Shown here one piece after another: positions 26,421 through 37,477 of a stretch of DNA of 39,865 nt (positions within the stretch are counted from its first letter, which is position 1; every line of letters begins with the position of its first letter). Under the pieces are notes generated by a model. The model searched no databases and had not been told where the DNA came from. It was given only the letters and a program-made list of their open reading frames with translations. The stretch spans positions 1 through 39,865 of the forward strand of contig JANYLM010000138.1 in the NCBI GenBank assembly GCA_025357835.1, read 5' to 3'. Source of the DNA: Gammaproteobacteria bacterium (GTDB taxonomy: Bacteria > Pseudomonadota > Gammaproteobacteria > Steroidobacterales > Steroidobacteraceae). Made by a program: the position numbers and the translations under genes.

Positions 26421-29012
26421 GTGCTGGAAAATAGTCAAGCCTGGGTTGTGCTCAAATTCGGCGGCACCAGCGTGTCGTCCGCTGCCAATTGGCACAACAT
26501 CGCGGGCGTAGTCAGGGCACGCATCGCCGCGTCGTTGAGGCCGGTCATCGTTCACTCCGCGCTGTCCGGTATCACCGATCGCCTCGAATCGCTGCTGGCG
26601 GCGGCCGTGACCGGTAGCCATTCAAGTGTTCTCGAGCAAATCGATACGCGGCACCGTGATCTCGCGAAGACGTTGGGTGTCGCGCCGAGCCCGCAGTTCG
26701 AGCACTTCATGCAGGAACTGCGGCAAATGGCGGACTTGGCGCTGAGCGGCCGCCAGGTTAACGATGGCCTGCGAGCGCGCGTGATGGCCATGGGTGAACT
26801 TCTCGCGACCAGCTTGGGAGCGACATTCTTGAACGCCCAGGGAATCAATACCGCATGGGCGGATGCGCGTAAGGTGCTGCGTGCCGATACCCGCCCCAGC
26901 GCTACCCTCAAGTCCAGTCTCCTCTCGGCCACCTGTGATTTCTCGCCCGATGCGGGCCTGCAGGCGCAGTGGCGCGATCTCGGCCAAGTGGTAATTACTC
27001 AGGGGTTCATCGCGGCCAACGATGCCGGAGAGACGGTGCTGCTGGGCCGCGGCGGATCGGACACGTCCGGTTCGTATTTTGCGGCCAAACTGCAGGCGGC
27101 TCGCCTGGAGATTTGGACCGACGTGCCGGGAATGTTCAGCGCCAATCCCCGCTCCGTGCCGACGGCGCGGCTGTTGCGCGCCTTGCATTACGATGAAGCT
27201 CAGGAAATCGCATCCAACGGTGCCAAGGTTTTGCACCCGCGTTGCGTCATGCCGGTGCGGCAGTACAAGATTCCGTTGCACGTGTACGCTACGCAGGCGC
27301 CCGGACTGGAAGGCACCATCGTATCGGCCAATGTTGCCGACAGTGCCGCGCAGGTTAAAGCGATTGCCATCAAAAAGGGCATCACCCTGGTCTCCATGGA
27401 GAGTCCGGGCATGTGGCATCAAGTTGGCTTCCTGGCGGACGCCTTCCAGATTTTCAAACAAGAGGGCATGTCGGTCGACCTGGTGTCCACTTCCGAGACC
27501 AATGTCACCGTGTCCTTGGATCCCACCGCCAATACCCTGGATTCCGCGGCGCTCGACCGGTTGACGGCGGCGCTGAGCGAGCTGTGCCGCGTCGAGATTC
27601 TGGGCCCCTGTGCTTCCTTAAGTCTGTTGGGCCACAACATTCGTGGGATCCTGCACGAATTGGGCTCGGCGTTCGAGCTGTTCCAGGATCAGAAAATCTA
27701 CTTGGTCACTCAGGCCGCGAATGACCTGAATTTCACCTTCGTGATCGACGAATCTCAAGGCGACCGTTTGGTGCAGCAGCTGCACGAGCGGCTGATGCAG
27801 GGCATCGGCTCGGACAAGGTCTTAGGGCCCACCTGGCAGCAGCTGTTCGCTGCACAGAAGAGCGCGGCGCCCGCGGTGAACTGGTGGGAGACCGCGCAGA
27901 AGCGCCAACGTCTGATTGAGATCGCCACCCGCGAGTCGGCGGCTTTCGTTTACGACACGGCGACTCTGGACGCGGCCATTGCGGCGGTGCAAAGCGTAAA
28001 ATCGGTGAAGCGCTGGGCTTATGCCATGAAGGCCAATTGGCACCCGCAGATTCTGCGGCGCCTATACGCCGCGGGCTTGACACTTGAGTGCGTCTCGCAG
28101 GGCGAGCTCGAGCATGCCTTTGCTTCCGTACCCGCGCTCGATCCCGAGCGAGTGTTGTTCACTCCTAATTTCGCACCGCGCGCCGAATACGAATATGGAT
28201 TCGCCATGGGCGTGCGGGTTACCCTGGACAACATTTATCCGCTCAAGATGTGGCCGGAAGTGTTTCGCGGCAGAGAGATTTTTCTGCGCATCGATCCGGG
28301 ATTTGGGCGCGGCCATCACAGCCACGTGCGTACGGGCGGGGTTCACTCGAAATTCGGCGTGCCGCTCAGCGAGGCCGACGAATTGGTGGCAGTGACGAAA
28401 GGCGCCGGAGTGCGAGTGACCGGATTGCATGCGCACACCGGCAGCGGCGTGTTCGATGTGGACAACTGGACCGAGACCGGTGCGCTGCTGGCGGATTTGG
28501 CGGTGCGATTCCCGCATGTCACGGTGGTCGATCTGGGCGGCGGCATAGGCGTTCCCGAACAGCTGGGCCACAGCGAAATCGATTTGAGCGCCCTGGATCG
28601 CGGCGTGGCGAGGCTGGCGAATGCCTTTCCGCATATCGAGTTCTGGATGGAACCGGGCCGGTTCTTAGTGGCTAAGGCGGGCGTGCTGGTGGCGGTCGTG
28701 ACGCAATTGAAAGGCAAGGGCGATATTCAATACGTGGGCATCGCCACCGGCATGAATTCCCTGATCCGTCCGGCTTTGTACGGGGCGCATCACGATATCC
28801 GCAATCTGACTCGCCTCGAGGACGCGATGAGCCATCGTGTCAATGTGGTCGGGCCGATTTGCGAGAGCGCGGACCAGCTCGGGGCCGATCGATGGTTGCC
28901 GCAGACCCAGGAGGGAGACGTGCTTCTCATCGCCACCTGCGGCGCCTATGGCTATGCCATGGCTTCGAATTACAATCGGCGTCCTCCCGCAGCAGAGTTT
29001 ATGATCGAATAA
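26421..29012 (+). CDS. Bifunctional aspartate kinase / diaminopimelate decarboxylase (LysC-LysA fusion)
   Basis: One 863-residue protein carries the first and last steps of lysine synthesis. The N-terminal aspartokinase (about residues 1-300) has [25 protein letters not shown] and the ATP-site region; two ACT domains (about 310-465; [20 protein letters not shown] and later) sense lysine or threonine. The C-terminal half, from about 480, is a fold-III PLP decarboxylase: the Schiff-base Lys537 in [49 protein letters not shown] and the final [16 protein letters not shown]. Such fusions are known in Xanthomonas and Xylella. The start is GTG 26421. Its TAA overlaps the asd ATG by one base (TAATG). 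Confidence 0.95.
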   Translation: MLENSQAWVVLKFGGTSVSSAANWHNIAGVVRARIAASLRPVIVHSALSGITDRLESLLAAAVTGSHSSVLEQIDTRHRDLAKTLGVAPSPQFEHFMQELRQMADLALSGRQVNDGLRARVMAMGELLATSLGATFLNAQGINTAWADARKVLRADTRPSATLKSSLLSATCDFSPDAGLQAQWRDLGQVVITQGFIAANDAGETVLLGRGGSDTSGSYFAAKLQAARLEIWTDVPGMFSANPRSVPTARLLRALHYDEAQEIASNGAKVLHPRCVMPVRQYKIPLHVYATQAPGLEGTIVSANVADSAAQVKAIAIKKGITLVSMESPGMWHQVGFLADAFQIFKQEGMSVDLVSTSETNVTVSLDPTANTLDSAALDRLTAALSELCRVEILGPCASLSLLGHNIRGILHELGSAFELFQDQKIYLVTQAANDLNFTFVIDESQGDRLVQQLHERLMQGIGSDKVLGPTWQQLFAAQKSAAPAVNWWETAQKRQRLIEIATRESAAFVYDTATLDAAIAAVQSVKSVKRWAYAMKANWHPQILRRLYAAGLTLECVSQGELEHAFASVPALDPERVLFTPNFAPRAEYEYGFAMGVRVTLDNIYPLKMWPEVFRGREIFLRIDPGFGRGHHSHVRTGGVHSKFGVPLSEADELVAVTKGAGVRVTGLHAHTGSGVFDVDNWTETGALLADLAVRFPHVTVVDLGGGIGVPEQLGHSEIDLSALDRGVARLANAFPHIEFWMEPGRFLVAKAGVLVAVVTQLKGKGDIQYVGIATGMNSLIRPALYGAHHDIRNLTRLEDAMSHRVNVVGPICESADQLGADRWLPQTQEGDVLLIATCGAYGYAMASNYNRRPPAAEFMIE

Positions 29013-30139
29013 TGAAACACATCGGTATCATCGGTTGGCGCGGCATGGTGGGTTCGGTGCTTCTCGACAGAATGCGCGAGGAGAAAGATTTCGATCTCGT
29101 CGCACCGACGTTTTTCAGCACCTCGCAGGCCGGTGCAGCGGCTCCCCAAGTCAGCGCCGCCGGCGCCACGCCCCAGCCTGTGGTGCAGGACGCGAACGAC
29201 ATCGCGGCGCTCGCCAAGCTGCCTATTCTCATCAGCACGCAGGGCGGCGATTACACTCAGGCAATCCATCCGCGTCTGCGCGCCGCGGGTTGGCAGGGCT
29301 ATTGGATCGACGCCGCGTCCAGCCTGCGCATGGAGAAGAATGCCGTCATCGTTTTGGATCCGGTGAACCTGCCCGTGATGCAGCAGGCGCGCGAACGGGG
29401 GATCAAAGATTTTATCGGCGGCAATTGCACGGTATCGCTGATGCTGATGGCGGTGGGCGGATTGTTGCGGGCGGGGTTAGTCGATTGGATCACCGCCATG
29501 ACCTATCAGTCGGCATCGGGCGCCGGCGCCAAGCACATGCGTGAATTATTGGAACAGATGGGCGCATTGCACGGCTCCGTGGCGGAGCTGCTGCAAAATC
29601 CCGCATCCGGAATTCTCGATATCGACCGTGCGGTAAGCGCGACTCTGGCAAGCCCTGGATTTCCTCGGGCCCAATTCGGTGTGCCGCTCAGCGCGAGTCT
29701 GATTCCGTGGATCGACAAGGATTTGGGTACGGGCCAGAGCCGCGAGGAATGGAAGGCGGGCGCCGAAGCGAACAAGATACTGGGATCGGAGGCGCATCCG
29801 GTGCCGGTGGAAGGGATCTGCGTGCGGGTGAGCGCCATGCGCTGCCACTCGCAGGCATTGACCATCAAGCTGAAGCGGGATTTGCCGCTGGCGGAGATCG
29901 AAAAATTGATCGCGGGGGCGAATCAATGGGTGCGCGTGGTGCCCAATGATCGTGAATCGTCGATCCGCGAGCTCTCCCCGGCCGCGGTCAGCGGCGGTTT
30001 GAACATACCCATCGGCCGCTTGCGCAAGCTGTCGATGGGTGGGGAATACCTCTCCGCATTTACGGTGGGCGATCAGCTGCTGTGGGGCGCTGCGGAGCCG
30101 CTGCGCAGGACCATGCGATTCCTGCTGCCGCACGTGTGA
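29012..30139 (+). CDS. asd: Aspartate-semialdehyde dehydrogenase Asd
   Basis: Asd reduces aspartyl phosphate, the product of the kinase half of the upstream fusion, to aspartate semialdehyde with NADPH. The 375-residue protein is of the long enterobacterial type: NADP-binding [37 protein letters not shown], the nucleophile Cys139 in GGNCTVSLM, the segment [13 protein letters not shown], and the catalytic His in [13 protein letters not shown]. Start and neighbour stop share one base, so translation is coupled. Together the two genes supply three steps from Asp towards Lys, Thr and Met. Confidence 0.96.
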   Translation: MKHIGIIGWRGMVGSVLLDRMREEKDFDLVAPTFFSTSQAGAAAPQVSAAGATPQPVVQDANDIAALAKLPILISTQGGDYTQAIHPRLRAAGWQGYWIDAASSLRMEKNAVIVLDPVNLPVMQQARERGIKDFIGGNCTVSLMLMAVGGLLRAGLVDWITAMTYQSASGAGAKHMRELLEQMGALHGSVAELLQNPASGILDIDRAVSATLASPGFPRAQFGVPLSASLIPWIDKDLGTGQSREEWKAGAEANKILGSEAHPVPVEGICVRVSAMRCHSQALTIKLKRDLPLAEIEKLIAGANQWVRVVPNDRESSIRELSPAAVSGGLNIPIGRLRKLSMGGEYLSAFTVGDQLLWGAAEPLRRTMRFLLPHV

Positions 30140-30145
30140 GTAGCT

Positions 30146-30174
30146 AATTCGGCGCTGTATGTACCCGCCGAATT
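30146..30174. terminator. Hairpin between convergent asd and pgl, probable terminator
   Basis: A perfect 9-base stem, AATTCGGCG with CGCCGAATT, separated by an 11-base loop, starts 6 bases after the asd stop. T residues follow the stem only briefly, so its strength as a terminator is uncertain. Confidence 0.5.
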
Positions 30175-30211
30175 TCCGCGCGGCCACCGCGACTTCTTTA
30201 AGGAATCGCTT

Positions 30212-30919
30212 TTACGGCGACCACATCACGTCGACCGGAGTGCGCGATTGACGGAGTAGCGCACGTACCGGCATGGCTTCCACAGGTCCTTCAGCGCACG
30301 CGGCGGTGTAGGTACGCAGCTTCGATTCGCCGGTGATCAGTACTACGACCCGCCGCGAATCGAGCAAGGCCGTCAAATTCAAACTCATGCGGGGGTGCGG
30401 GGCCACTGGAGACCGCATGCCGATGCAGGCGGCGGCGGCGGCGCGATTCAAGGCGCCGGGCAGATTCGGTGAGGCCGGGAATAAGGAGGCGGTATGGCCG
30501 TCATCGCCCATGCCCAGTATCACTGCATCGAAGGGGCGCGGCACTCGCGCAAAGGTCTCCCAAGCGGATACGGCGCCGAGATCCGGTGTGGGCGCGCCAT
30601 TCTTCAGGCCGTGGAATCGGGCGGAAGCGGCATGCTCTTTCAGCAGCACATCGCGCACCAGGCCCTCGTTGCTCGCAGCATCTTCAGGCCCTACCCAGCG
30701 CTCGTCGGCCAGGGCAACGCACACGCGACCCCACTCGAGCGGCTGGGCGCGCAGGATTTCGAACAGTCGCACGGGCGAGCGGCCGCCTGAAACTACCAAA
30801 CTGGCAAGTCCTCGTGCGCCGATTGCGGCCGTAAGGCTCGCGGCGATTTGCATGGCGAGTTCGCGCGACACCGCCTCTAAATCGGCGAAGCGTTGCACGG
30901 TAGGTTCAGAGTTCATCAT
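30212..30919 (-). CDS. pgl: 6-phosphogluconolactonase Pgl (DevB type)
   Basis: Pgl hydrolyses 6-phosphogluconolactone, the product of Zwf. The protein has about 235 residues with the NagB/SOL-fold motifs [57 protein letters not shown] and [21 protein letters not shown]. Two ATGs in tandem (30919 and 30916) lie inside the last 14 bases of zwf on the same strand, so the two genes overlap and are probably translationally coupled. It converges with asd. Confidence 0.93.
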   Translation of the reverse strand: MMNSEPTVQRFADLEAVSRELAMQIAASLTAAIGARGLASLVVSGGRSPVRLFEILRAQPLEWGRVCVALADERWVGPEDAASNEGLVRDVLLKEHAASARFHGLKNGAPTPDLGAVSAWETFARVPRPFDAVILGMGDDGHTASLFPASPNLPGALNRAAAAACIGMRSPVAPHPRMSLNLTALLDSRRVVVLITGESKLRTYTAACAEGPVEAMPVRALLRQSRTPVDVMWSP

Positions 30920-32366
30920 GCCACGCAAATCCGTCGCGCCCGATCATGGCGCTCGAGGCCGCAGGTCCCCAACTGCCGGCGATGTAGATCTTCGGTCGTT
31001 CGTCGTATTGTTCCCAGCCGGCGCGTATGGGGTCTATCCACGCCCAAGCCGCGTCGAGTTCGTCTCGGCGCATGAACAAGGTGAGGTTTCCTTTCACCGT
31101 GTCCATCAGCAGGCGCTCATACGCGTCCAGGCTTCGGGTCTTGAATGTTTCGCCCAAGTCGAGCGCCAGACTCACCGGTTTCAAACGCATCCCCTCGCCC
31201 GGGTTCTTGGCCAGAATGGTCAGAGTGATGCTTTCGTCAGGCTGCAGCCTGATCACCAGCTCGTTGGCGGAATGCGTGGTCGGCGGCTTTTCAAAGATGG
31301 GATGCGGCACCTCGTCGAAGGTGACCACTAGTTCGGTCAGGCGATCCTGCAGGCGTTTGCCGGTACGCAGGTAGAACGGAACTCCGGCCCACCGCCAGGT
31401 ATCGATTTCTACCTTTAGCGCCGCAAATGTCTCGGTGCTGCTGTCGGCGGCGATGTCCGCTTCTTCGAGGTAGCCCGGCACCGGCGCGCCGCGGACTGCG
31501 CCGGCCTTGTACTGGCCGCGCACCGTTTTGGTGAGCACATCGCGATCGCGCAAGGGTCGCAGCGCCCGCAGCACCTTGAGCTTTTCGTCGCGCACGGCAT
31601 CCGGATCACTGCTGGCGGGTGGTTCCATGGCCATGATGCACAGGAGCTGCAATAAATGGTTCTGCACCATGTCGCGCAGCGCGCCGGTCTTGTCGTAGAA
31701 CTGGCCGCGCCGCTCCACGCCTAACTCCTCGGCCACCGTGATCTGCACGTGTTTGATCAATCCGCGGCGCCAAAGAGGCTCGAACAATGCGTTCCCGAAG
31801 CGCAGCGCCATGAGATTTTGGACGGCTTCCTTGCCCAGATAGTGATCGATACGATAAATCTGTTTCTCGGAGAATACCGCCCCGACCTGGGTATTGATGA
31901 GGTCGGCGGACTGGGTGTCATGCCCCAAAGGCTTCTCTAAAACCACCCGCGAGATCGGAGTCACGATTGCGGCCTGGGCCAAATTGCGGCAAATAACGGC
32001 AAACAGATTCGATGCCGTCGAAAAGAAGAAGACGCGGATGAATTCGTCGCGGGCTTTCAGCAAGGTTTTGAGCGCTGCGTAGTCCGCTTCGACCGTCGCA
32101 TCCAGTTTGACGTAGTAAAGCAGACCGCTGAAGGCCGTCCACTGCGGCGCGTCAAACTCCTTGCCGAGGAATTCGCGACAGGCGGATTCCGCTTGATTCA
32201 TGTATTCGGTGCGCGACAGCGCCGTGCGCGCCACGCCGAAAATACGGGACTCTGCGGACACCTGTCCGGCGGCATAGCGCCGATACAGTGCGGGTAATAA
32301 TTTGCGCGTCACCAGGTCCCCGGTGCCGCCGAAAAGTAACATGTCGAAAGTCGGAAGTACTGCCAC
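30906..32366 (-). CDS. zwf: Glucose-6-phosphate 1-dehydrogenase Zwf
   Basis: Zwf oxidises glucose-6-phosphate to 6-phosphogluconolactone with NADP. The nucleotide-binding motif is [19 protein letters not shown], followed by [10 protein letters not shown] and the active-site [13 protein letters not shown], all typical of bacterial G6PDH. The GTG at 32366 gives 486 residues, the family length, with AAGGAA about 9 bases upstream; longer starts up to 32468 would run into the edd promoter region. It is divergent from edd with about 85 bases between the starts, which must hold both promoters. Confidence 0.95.
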   Translation of the reverse strand: MAVLPTFDMLLFGGTGDLVTRKLLPALYRRYAAGQVSAESRIFGVARTALSRTEYMNQAESACREFLGKEFDAPQWTAFSGLLYYVKLDATVEADYAALKTLLKARDEFIRVFFFSTASNLFAVICRNLAQAAIVTPISRVVLEKPLGHDTQSADLINTQVGAVFSEKQIYRIDHYLGKEAVQNLMALRFGNALFEPLWRRGLIKHVQITVAEELGVERRGQFYDKTGALRDMVQNHLLQLLCIMAMEPPASSDPDAVRDEKLKVLRALRPLRDRDVLTKTVRGQYKAGAVRGAPVPGYLEEADIAADSSTETFAALKVEIDTWRWAGVPFYLRTGKRLQDRLTELVVTFDEVPHPIFEKPPTTHSANELVIRLQPDESITLTILAKNPGEGMRLKPVSLALDLGETFKTRSLDAYERLLMDTVKGNLTLFMRRDELDAAWAWIDPIRAGWEQYDERPKIYIAGSWGPAASSAMIGRDGFAWHDEL

Positions 32367-32452
32367 CGTCAAAATTTCCTTGTTTGCCCGCGCAGGAGCG
32401 TAGCACTTGCGTGCGCGTTCTAGTAAGTCTTCGCGATGTGGCACAATGAAGC

Positions 32453-34282
32453 ATGCCTGTGGAATCACGACAAGTTCATGTTCGCGTGCGCGAAGTTACC
32501 GAGAGGATTCGCGAGCGCAGCCGCTCGGGCCGCGCCGAATATCTGGCGCGTATGGACGCCGCCCGTCAGCGGGGTTCGGCGCGCGCAGGGCTGTCCTGCA
32601 CCAATCTTGCGCACGGTTTTGCCGCCTCGGACGCCCCTGACAAAGAGGCGCTCAAGCTCATGCGCTGGCCCAATGTCGCCATCGTGTCGGCATACAACGA
32701 CATGCTTTCCGCCCACCAGCCTTTGGAGCGTTATCCGGCGTTGATCAAGCAAGCGGCGCGCGAAGCCGGCGCGATCGCCCAATTTGCAGGTGGTGTGCCC
32801 GCCATGTGCGACGGGGTGACTCAGGGTCAGCCCGGAATGGAGCTGTCGCTATTCAGCCGCGACGTGATCGCGATGGCAACTGGGGTTGCGCTGGCGCACA
32901 ACATGTTCGACTCGGCGCTGTGTCTCGGCATCTGTGACAAGATCGTTCCCGGTATGCTCATGGGTGCGCTGGCCTTCGGTCATCTGCCGGTGATTTTCGT
33001 GCCGGGAGGGCCCATGCCCTCCGGAGTTCCGAATAAGGAGAAGGCTCGGATACGCCAGCTCTACGCCGAAGGCAAGGTCGGCCGCGATGAGCTGCTTGAA
33101 TCCGAAGCGGGCAGTTACCACACCGCGGGCACCTGCACTTTTTACGGCACGGCCAACAGCAATCAGATGTTGATGGAGGTCATGGGGCTGCACATGCCCG
33201 GAGCGGCCTTCGTCCCGCCCAATACTCGCCTAAGGGATGCCCTGACGGCGGCCGCGGCCGTCCGCGCCGCGCGAACCACCGCACTGGGTAGCGAGTACCT
33301 GCCGCTGGCGCATGTCGTGGATGAAGCGGCGATAGTGAACGCCATCGTCGGTTTGCTGGCCACCGGCGGTTCGACCAATCATACGCTGCACTTGGTGGCC
33401 ATGGCGCGCTGCGCCGGCATGAGCGTTACCTGGGATGATTTCAGCGATCTGTCGGCGTCGGTGCCGCTGTTGACGCGTATTTATCCGAACGGCAGCGCGG
33501 ACGTCAATCGCTTCCAAGTGGCGGGCGGCATGGGGTTCTTGATTCGCGAGCTGCTCAGCGGCGGATTCTTGCACAGTGACACCATGACCGTCGTGGGCAA
33601 GGGATTAGACGCATACGCCATGGAGCCCTGGCTGGATGGCGGCCGATTGGCGTGGCGTGCGGCGCCCGCCTCGAGCGGCGATCTCGAGGTATTGCGGCCC
33701 ATAACCGCTCCGTTCAGCAGCCATGGCGGCTTGCGCTTGCTCACCGGCAATCTCGGACGAGCCGTCATCAAGACCTCGGCAATGCAGCACGAGCATCATG
33801 TGGTCGAGGCGCCGGCCCTGGTGTTCAACGATCAAGAAGAAGTTATCGCCGCGTTCAAGGCAGGGAAACTGGCTCGCGATTTCGTGGCCGTCGTGCGCTT
33901 TCAAGGGCCGCGCGCCAACGGCATGCCCGAGCTTCACCAGCTAACCCCGTCATTGGCGTCCTTGCAAAGCAAGGGCTACCACGTGGCCCTGGTCACCGAC
34001 GGCCGGATGTCGGGCGCCTCCGGCAGCGTGCCCGCCGCCATCCACGTCACCCCCGAGTGTTTGAACGGCGGCCCCCTGGGCAAGGTGCGCGACGGCGATG
34101 TGATTCTCTTGGACTGCCATACCGGCGTGCTGGAAGCAAAAGTTCCCGCACACATCTGGCAGCAGCGCGAGGCGCCCATGGTCGATCACTCGCACAACGA
34201 GCACGGTTGCGGCCGCGAGCTGTTTGCAAACATGCGACGCGTAGCCGGCGATGCCGAAGCCGGCGCTCTGTCATTGATGTGA
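32453..34282 (+). CDS. edd: 6-phosphogluconate dehydratase Edd
   Basis: Edd makes 2-keto-3-deoxy-6-phosphogluconate, the first dedicated step of the Entner-Doudoroff route. The 609-residue IlvD/Edd protein has an iron-sulfur cluster with Cys residues in [13 protein letters not shown], in [16 protein letters not shown] and in [29 protein letters not shown] and [20 protein letters not shown] are further family blocks. The ATG at 32453 is the first in frame. It is followed by eda after about 105 bases. No hexR or glk is seen next to it. Confidence 0.95.
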   Translation: MPVESRQVHVRVREVTERIRERSRSGRAEYLARMDAARQRGSARAGLSCTNLAHGFAASDAPDKEALKLMRWPNVAIVSAYNDMLSAHQPLERYPALIKQAAREAGAIAQFAGGVPAMCDGVTQGQPGMELSLFSRDVIAMATGVALAHNMFDSALCLGICDKIVPGMLMGALAFGHLPVIFVPGGPMPSGVPNKEKARIRQLYAEGKVGRDELLESEAGSYHTAGTCTFYGTANSNQMLMEVMGLHMPGAAFVPPNTRLRDALTAAAAVRAARTTALGSEYLPLAHVVDEAAIVNAIVGLLATGGSTNHTLHLVAMARCAGMSVTWDDFSDLSASVPLLTRIYPNGSADVNRFQVAGGMGFLIRELLSGGFLHSDTMTVVGKGLDAYAMEPWLDGGRLAWRAAPASSGDLEVLRPITAPFSSHGGLRLLTGNLGRAVIKTSAMQHEHHVVEAPALVFNDQEEVIAAFKAGKLARDFVAVVRFQGPRANGMPELHQLTPSLASLQSKGYHVALVTDGRMSGASGSVPAAIHVTPECLNGGPLGKVRDGDVILLDCHTGVLEAKVPAHIWQQREAPMVDHSHNEHGCGRELFANMRRVAGDAEAGALSLM

Positions 34283-34389
34283 AGCGGCCTGGGTTGTTTG
34301 CCGGTTTAGACCGGAAAGAGGGGTGCTACCGACGCCCAACAAGACGGCGGTGGGTGATGAGCAAGTGGCGTTCAGCCGAAGGATGGTTT

Positions 34390-35016
34390 GTGAACATTCG
34401 TGAAATAGTTGGATTGGCGCCGGTGATCCCGGTGCTCACCGTGACCGAAATCGAGCATGCGGTTCCCCTGGCGCGTGCCTTGGTCGCGGGCGGCTTGAGA
34501 GTGTTGGAGATCACCTTGCGCACGCCGGTGGCGCTGGCCGCCATCGAGGCCATGCGCAAAGCGGTGCCTGACGCCATCGTGGGAGTGGGTACGCTCACGC
34601 GTGCGGCGGACTTCGCTGCGGCGGATCGCGCGGGTGCGCAATTTGGCGTGACCCCCGGCCTGACCGCGGAACTTGCCTCGGCCTCGCGTGGCGCGCGATT
34701 TCCCTTACTGCCGGGGGTCATGACCCCGACCGAATTGATCACGGCTCGCGCCGCGGGTTTCAATGTGCTGAAGCTGTTTCCGGCGCAGCAGGCGGGCGGC
34801 ATCGCTATGCTGCAGGCATTGGGTGCACCGTTTCCCGATGTATTGTTTTGCCCCACCGGGGGCATCACGCGCGCGACGGCGGCGGATTACTTAACGCTGC
34901 CCAGTGTGGCGTGCGTGGGCGGCTCGTGGGTGGCGCCCAAGGCCATGTTGGCCGCGGGTGATTGGGCCGGTATCGAAGCGTTAGCCAGGGACGCGGCTGC
35001 CTTGCGCAAGTCCTGA
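34390..35016 (+). CDS. eda: 2-dehydro-3-deoxyphosphogluconate (KDPG) aldolase Eda
   Basis: Eda splits KDPG into pyruvate and glyceraldehyde-3-phosphate. The class I TIM-barrel aldolase shows the general-acid Glu in VLEITLRTPVAL, LPGVMTPTEL and the Schiff-base Lys in FNVLKLFPAQQAGG, then CPTGGITRATAADYL. GTG 34390 with AAGGAT about 5 bases upstream gives 208 residues and fits the family; an ATG at 34357 would add 11 residues without conserved content and cannot be excluded. Confidence 0.94.
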   Translation: MNIREIVGLAPVIPVLTVTEIEHAVPLARALVAGGLRVLEITLRTPVALAAIEAMRKAVPDAIVGVGTLTRAADFAAADRAGAQFGVTPGLTAELASASRGARFPLLPGVMTPTELITARAAGFNVLKLFPAQQAGGIAMLQALGAPFPDVLFCPTGGITRATAADYLTLPSVACVGGSWVAPKAMLAAGDWAGIEALARDAAALRKS

Positions 35017-35042
35017 ACGCAGGGAACCTCGGTATCTCCCGC

Positions 35043-35297
35043 ATGACTCTGAAAACCTTTATCGATATTTGCGGATGGACTGCGGCCTTGCTGATCCTCG
35101 GCAGCTATGGTCTCTTGTCCTTCGGCAAGATGTTGGCGGGCTCGCCGATTTATCAGTGGATGAACATCATCGGCGCCCTGGGTTTCATCATCAACTGCAC
35201 CTGGAACGGCGCCTGGCCGTCCGTGGCTCTCAATGTGGTGTGGATGGGGATCGGCGTTTACGCGCTACGGCGCAATAGCCGATCGAAGGCAAGCTAG
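35043..35297 (+). CDS. Small membrane protein, CBU_0592-like
   Basis: An 84-residue protein with three hydrophobic segments: WTAALLILGSYGLLSFG, a central MNIIGALGFIINCTWNGAW and VALNVVWMGIGVYALRR. The pattern of a Gly-Lys after the first helix, YQWMNIIGALG and the Trp-Pro-Ser ahead of the last helix matches the CBU_0592 family of uncharacterised inner-membrane proteins. It starts 26 bases after eda and is probably in the same transcript. No function is known; it converges with the his operon. Confidence 0.8.
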   Translation: MTLKTFIDICGWTAALLILGSYGLLSFGKMLAGSPIYQWMNIIGALGFIINCTWNGAWPSVALNVVWMGIGVYALRRNSRSKAS

Positions 35298-35320
35298 CCG
35301 CTCACTGAAGGCACCGAAGT

Positions 35321-35938
35321 TCAGGCGGCGCCGGCATGGCGCGCTTCGAGCTCGGCGATGACCTGCGATAGCGACAGGCCCTTGACTCTGAGAAGGAGCA
35401 AGGTGTGGTAGAGCAGATCCGCCGCTTCGCCGATGATCTCCCGGTCCGATTGCGCCACGCCGGCCAGAGCCAGCTCCAGTCCTTCCTCGCCGACTTTTTG
35501 CGCGATGCGCCGAGTACCCTCAGCCAGGAGTTTGGCGGTGTAGCTGCCCGGCGGACGGGTGGCGATCCGCTGCATGATGACCCGTTCGAGTTGGCCAAGG
35601 AAAGCTGTTTGCTGCGCGGCCGACTGGGGCGGATCTTCTCCCCAACAGGTGGGCGTGCCCATATGGCAGGCGGGACCCGAAGGCGCCGCCAAGATCAACA
35701 AGGTATCGGCGTCGCAGTCGGCCGCGATGTGCTTGAGCTCAAGGTAGTGCCCGGAGGCCTCACCCTTGGTCCACAACCGGCGCTTGCTGCGGCTCCAAAA
35801 AGTGACGCGGCCGCTGGCCTGAGTCGCGGCCAGCGCTTCGCGATTCATATATCCCAGCATGAGCACCGCGCCGCTGCCGGCGTCTTGCACGATGGCAGGC
35901 AGCAGGCCATTGCCTTTGTCCCAGTGCAGTTCTTTCAA
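35321..35938 (-). CDS. hisI: Bifunctional phosphoribosyl-AMP cyclohydrolase / phosphoribosyl-ATP pyrophosphatase HisIE
   Basis: HisIE performs steps two and three of histidine synthesis. The TTG at 35938 overlaps the hisF stop as TTGA and gives 205 residues, close to the 203 of E. coli. The HisI half has [20 protein letters not shown](S), the zinc/magnesium site ADCDADTLL and the Cys pair in CHMGTPTCW; the HisE half has [19 protein letters not shown] with the acidic [10 protein letters not shown] and [10 protein letters not shown]. Last gene of the operon in this window. Confidence 0.95.
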   Translation of the reverse strand: MKELHWDKGNGLLPAIVQDAGSGAVLMLGYMNREALAATQASGRVTFWSRSKRRLWTKGEASGHYLELKHIAADCDADTLLILAAPSGPACHMGTPTCWGEDPPQSAAQQTAFLGQLERVIMQRIATRPPGSYTAKLLAEGTRRIAQKVGEEGLELALAGVAQSDREIIGEAADLLYHTLLLLRVKGLSLSQVIAELEARHAGAA

Positions 35939-36702
35939 AGGCGCACCTCGATACCGGCTTCGTGCAGCCGGCGCTTCAAGTCGGGAATGGCGATTTCGCC
36001 TGAGTGGAACACGCTGGCGGCAAGTGCGGCATCCACGTGGGCGCCCTGAAATACTTCCGCGAAATGCCGCACGGCGCCGGCGCCGCCCGAGGCGACCAGC
36101 GGCACGCGGCACACTTCGCGTATGGCTCGCAGTTGGACGATATCGAAGCCCTGGCGCACGCCGTCGCTGGACATGCAATTGAGCACGATCTCGCCCGCCC
36201 CGCGCTGTTGGGCTTCGATGACCCAGTCCAGGGTGCTGCGCGAGGTATCGCGACTGCGCTCTATGTCGCCGGTGAACTGTTGTACCCGATAGCCATGATC
36301 GAAGCTCTCGCTGTCCACCCCTACCACCACGCATTGCGCGCCGAAGCGCTGGCTCAGGGCGTCGATCAAGTCCGGATGCTCCAGCGCGGGGGAATTGACG
36401 GAGATTTTTTCCGCGCCCGATGCCAGTATTTCTTCAGCCTGCGCCACGCTGCGAATTCCTCCGGCTACGCAAAACGGGATATCCAGGGTGCGCGCCACCC
36501 GAGTGATCCAGGAACGATCCACGCCGCGGCCTTCGGGGCTGGCTGAAATGTCGTAGAACACGAGTTCATCCGCACCTTCGTCGCGATACCGGGCCGCGAG
36601 CTCCAGAATGCCGCCGACGACTCGATGATCGCGAAAACGCACGCCCTTGACGACCTGCCCGTCGCGAACATCCAAGCAGGGGATTAGGCGTTTGGCAAGA
36701 AT
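35935..36702 (-). CDS. hisF: Imidazole glycerol phosphate synthase cyclase subunit HisF, apparent ATT start
   Basis: HisF uses ammonia from HisH to form imidazole glycerol phosphate and AICAR. The 255-residue (beta/alpha)8 barrel begins [19 protein letters not shown], with catalytic Asp11, and includes FCVAGGIRS and [13 protein letters not shown]. The usual family start is Met-Leu-Ala-Lys-Arg; here the corresponding codon is ATT at 36702-36700, preceded by AGGA at a spacing of 9. No ATG, GTG or TTG lies between it and 36828, which would overlap hisA by 145 bases and add unrelated sequence. The frame overlaps the end of hisA by 19 bases. Confidence 0.93.
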   Translation of the reverse strand: MLAKRLIPCLDVRDGQVVKGVRFRDHRVVGGILELAARYRDEGADELVFYDISASPEGRGVDRSWITRVARTLDIPFCVAGGIRSVAQAEEILASGAEKISVNSPALEHPDLIDALSQRFGAQCVVVGVDSESFDHGYRVQQFTGDIERSRDTSRSTLDWVIEAQQRGAGEIVLNCMSSDGVRQGFDIVQLRAIREVCRVPLVASGGAGAVRHFAEVFQGAHVDAALAASVFHSGEIAIPDLKRRLHEAGIEVRL

Positions 36703-37424
36703 GGCTGCAAGTCCTGCACGGGAATGAGTTCTTCGAGCAGAGCTTTGCCGCTGATGGCCGAGGCCGCTCCCGTCTCGGTCAGAGCATGCAAATCGCGCGC
36801 ATTGCGAATGCCGCCCGAGGCCTGCCATCGGATTCGCGGATAGCGGCGCGCGGCCTCGCGATACAGATCGACACTCGGTCCAGTCAGTGCGCCGTCGCGG
36901 CCCACATCCGTGCAGAGCACGTGCCTGAGCTGCGAGTCGGTGAAATTTTCAACCGCGTCCCACAGCGATAATTCGGATTGCCGCTGCCAGCCATGGGTTG
37001 CGACCCGCGGGGTGCCGTCGTTGCCCAGCCGTACATCGAAGGCCAGTGTGATGCGCTCGGGCCCGAAGTGTTTCATCCAAGTCTTTACTTGCTCCACCTG
37101 AGTCACCGCCGCACTGCCGATCACGGCGCGCGCCGCTCCCAGATCCAGCATCTGCGCAACTGCGGCGGTGTCGCGCAGGCCGCCTCCGACCTGCAGCCGG
37201 ACGGCCTGCTGCGCGGCCAGCCTCACGATGATGGCGCGGTTGCCGAAGCTGCCGTCCTTGGCGCCGTCTAGATCGACCACATGCAGCCACGCGGCACCCC
37301 AGCCGCGATATTTTGCGAGCAGAGCCTCGGGGTTCAGGTCGTAGCGTGTCTCGTGCGCAAAATCGCCGTGCAGCAGACGCACGCAGTGACCGGCCTTCAA
37401 ATCGATGGCGGGAATGAGTTGCAT
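36684..37424 (-). CDS. hisA: Phosphoribosylformimino-AICAR ribotide isomerase HisA
   Basis: HisA catalyses the Amadori isomerisation in step four of the pathway. ATG 37424 gives 246 residues (E. coli: 245). The barrel shows [19 protein letters not shown] with catalytic Asp8, [39 protein letters not shown] with the second acid, and [11 protein letters not shown]. About 50 bases separate it from hisH, the only gap in this part of the operon. Confidence 0.96.
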   Translation of the reverse strand: MQLIPAIDLKAGHCVRLLHGDFAHETRYDLNPEALLAKYRGWGAAWLHVVDLDGAKDGSFGNRAIIVRLAAQQAVRLQVGGGLRDTAAVAQMLDLGAARAVIGSAAVTQVEQVKTWMKHFGPERITLAFDVRLGNDGTPRVATHGWQRQSELSLWDAVENFTDSQLRHVLCTDVGRDGALTGPSVDLYREAARRYPRIRWQASGGIRNARDLHALTETGAASAISGKALLEELIPVQDLQPFLPNA

Positions 37425-37477
37425 TCTAGTTGGGATGCGAATGACACATGCGATAACGATAGGCTGGCGACATGGGG

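Noticed and set aside
35939..36334. Long upstream extension of hisIE
   Set aside because: It overlaps hisF in another frame and contains no HisI sequence; TTG 35938 in a TTGA overlap fits the family start.
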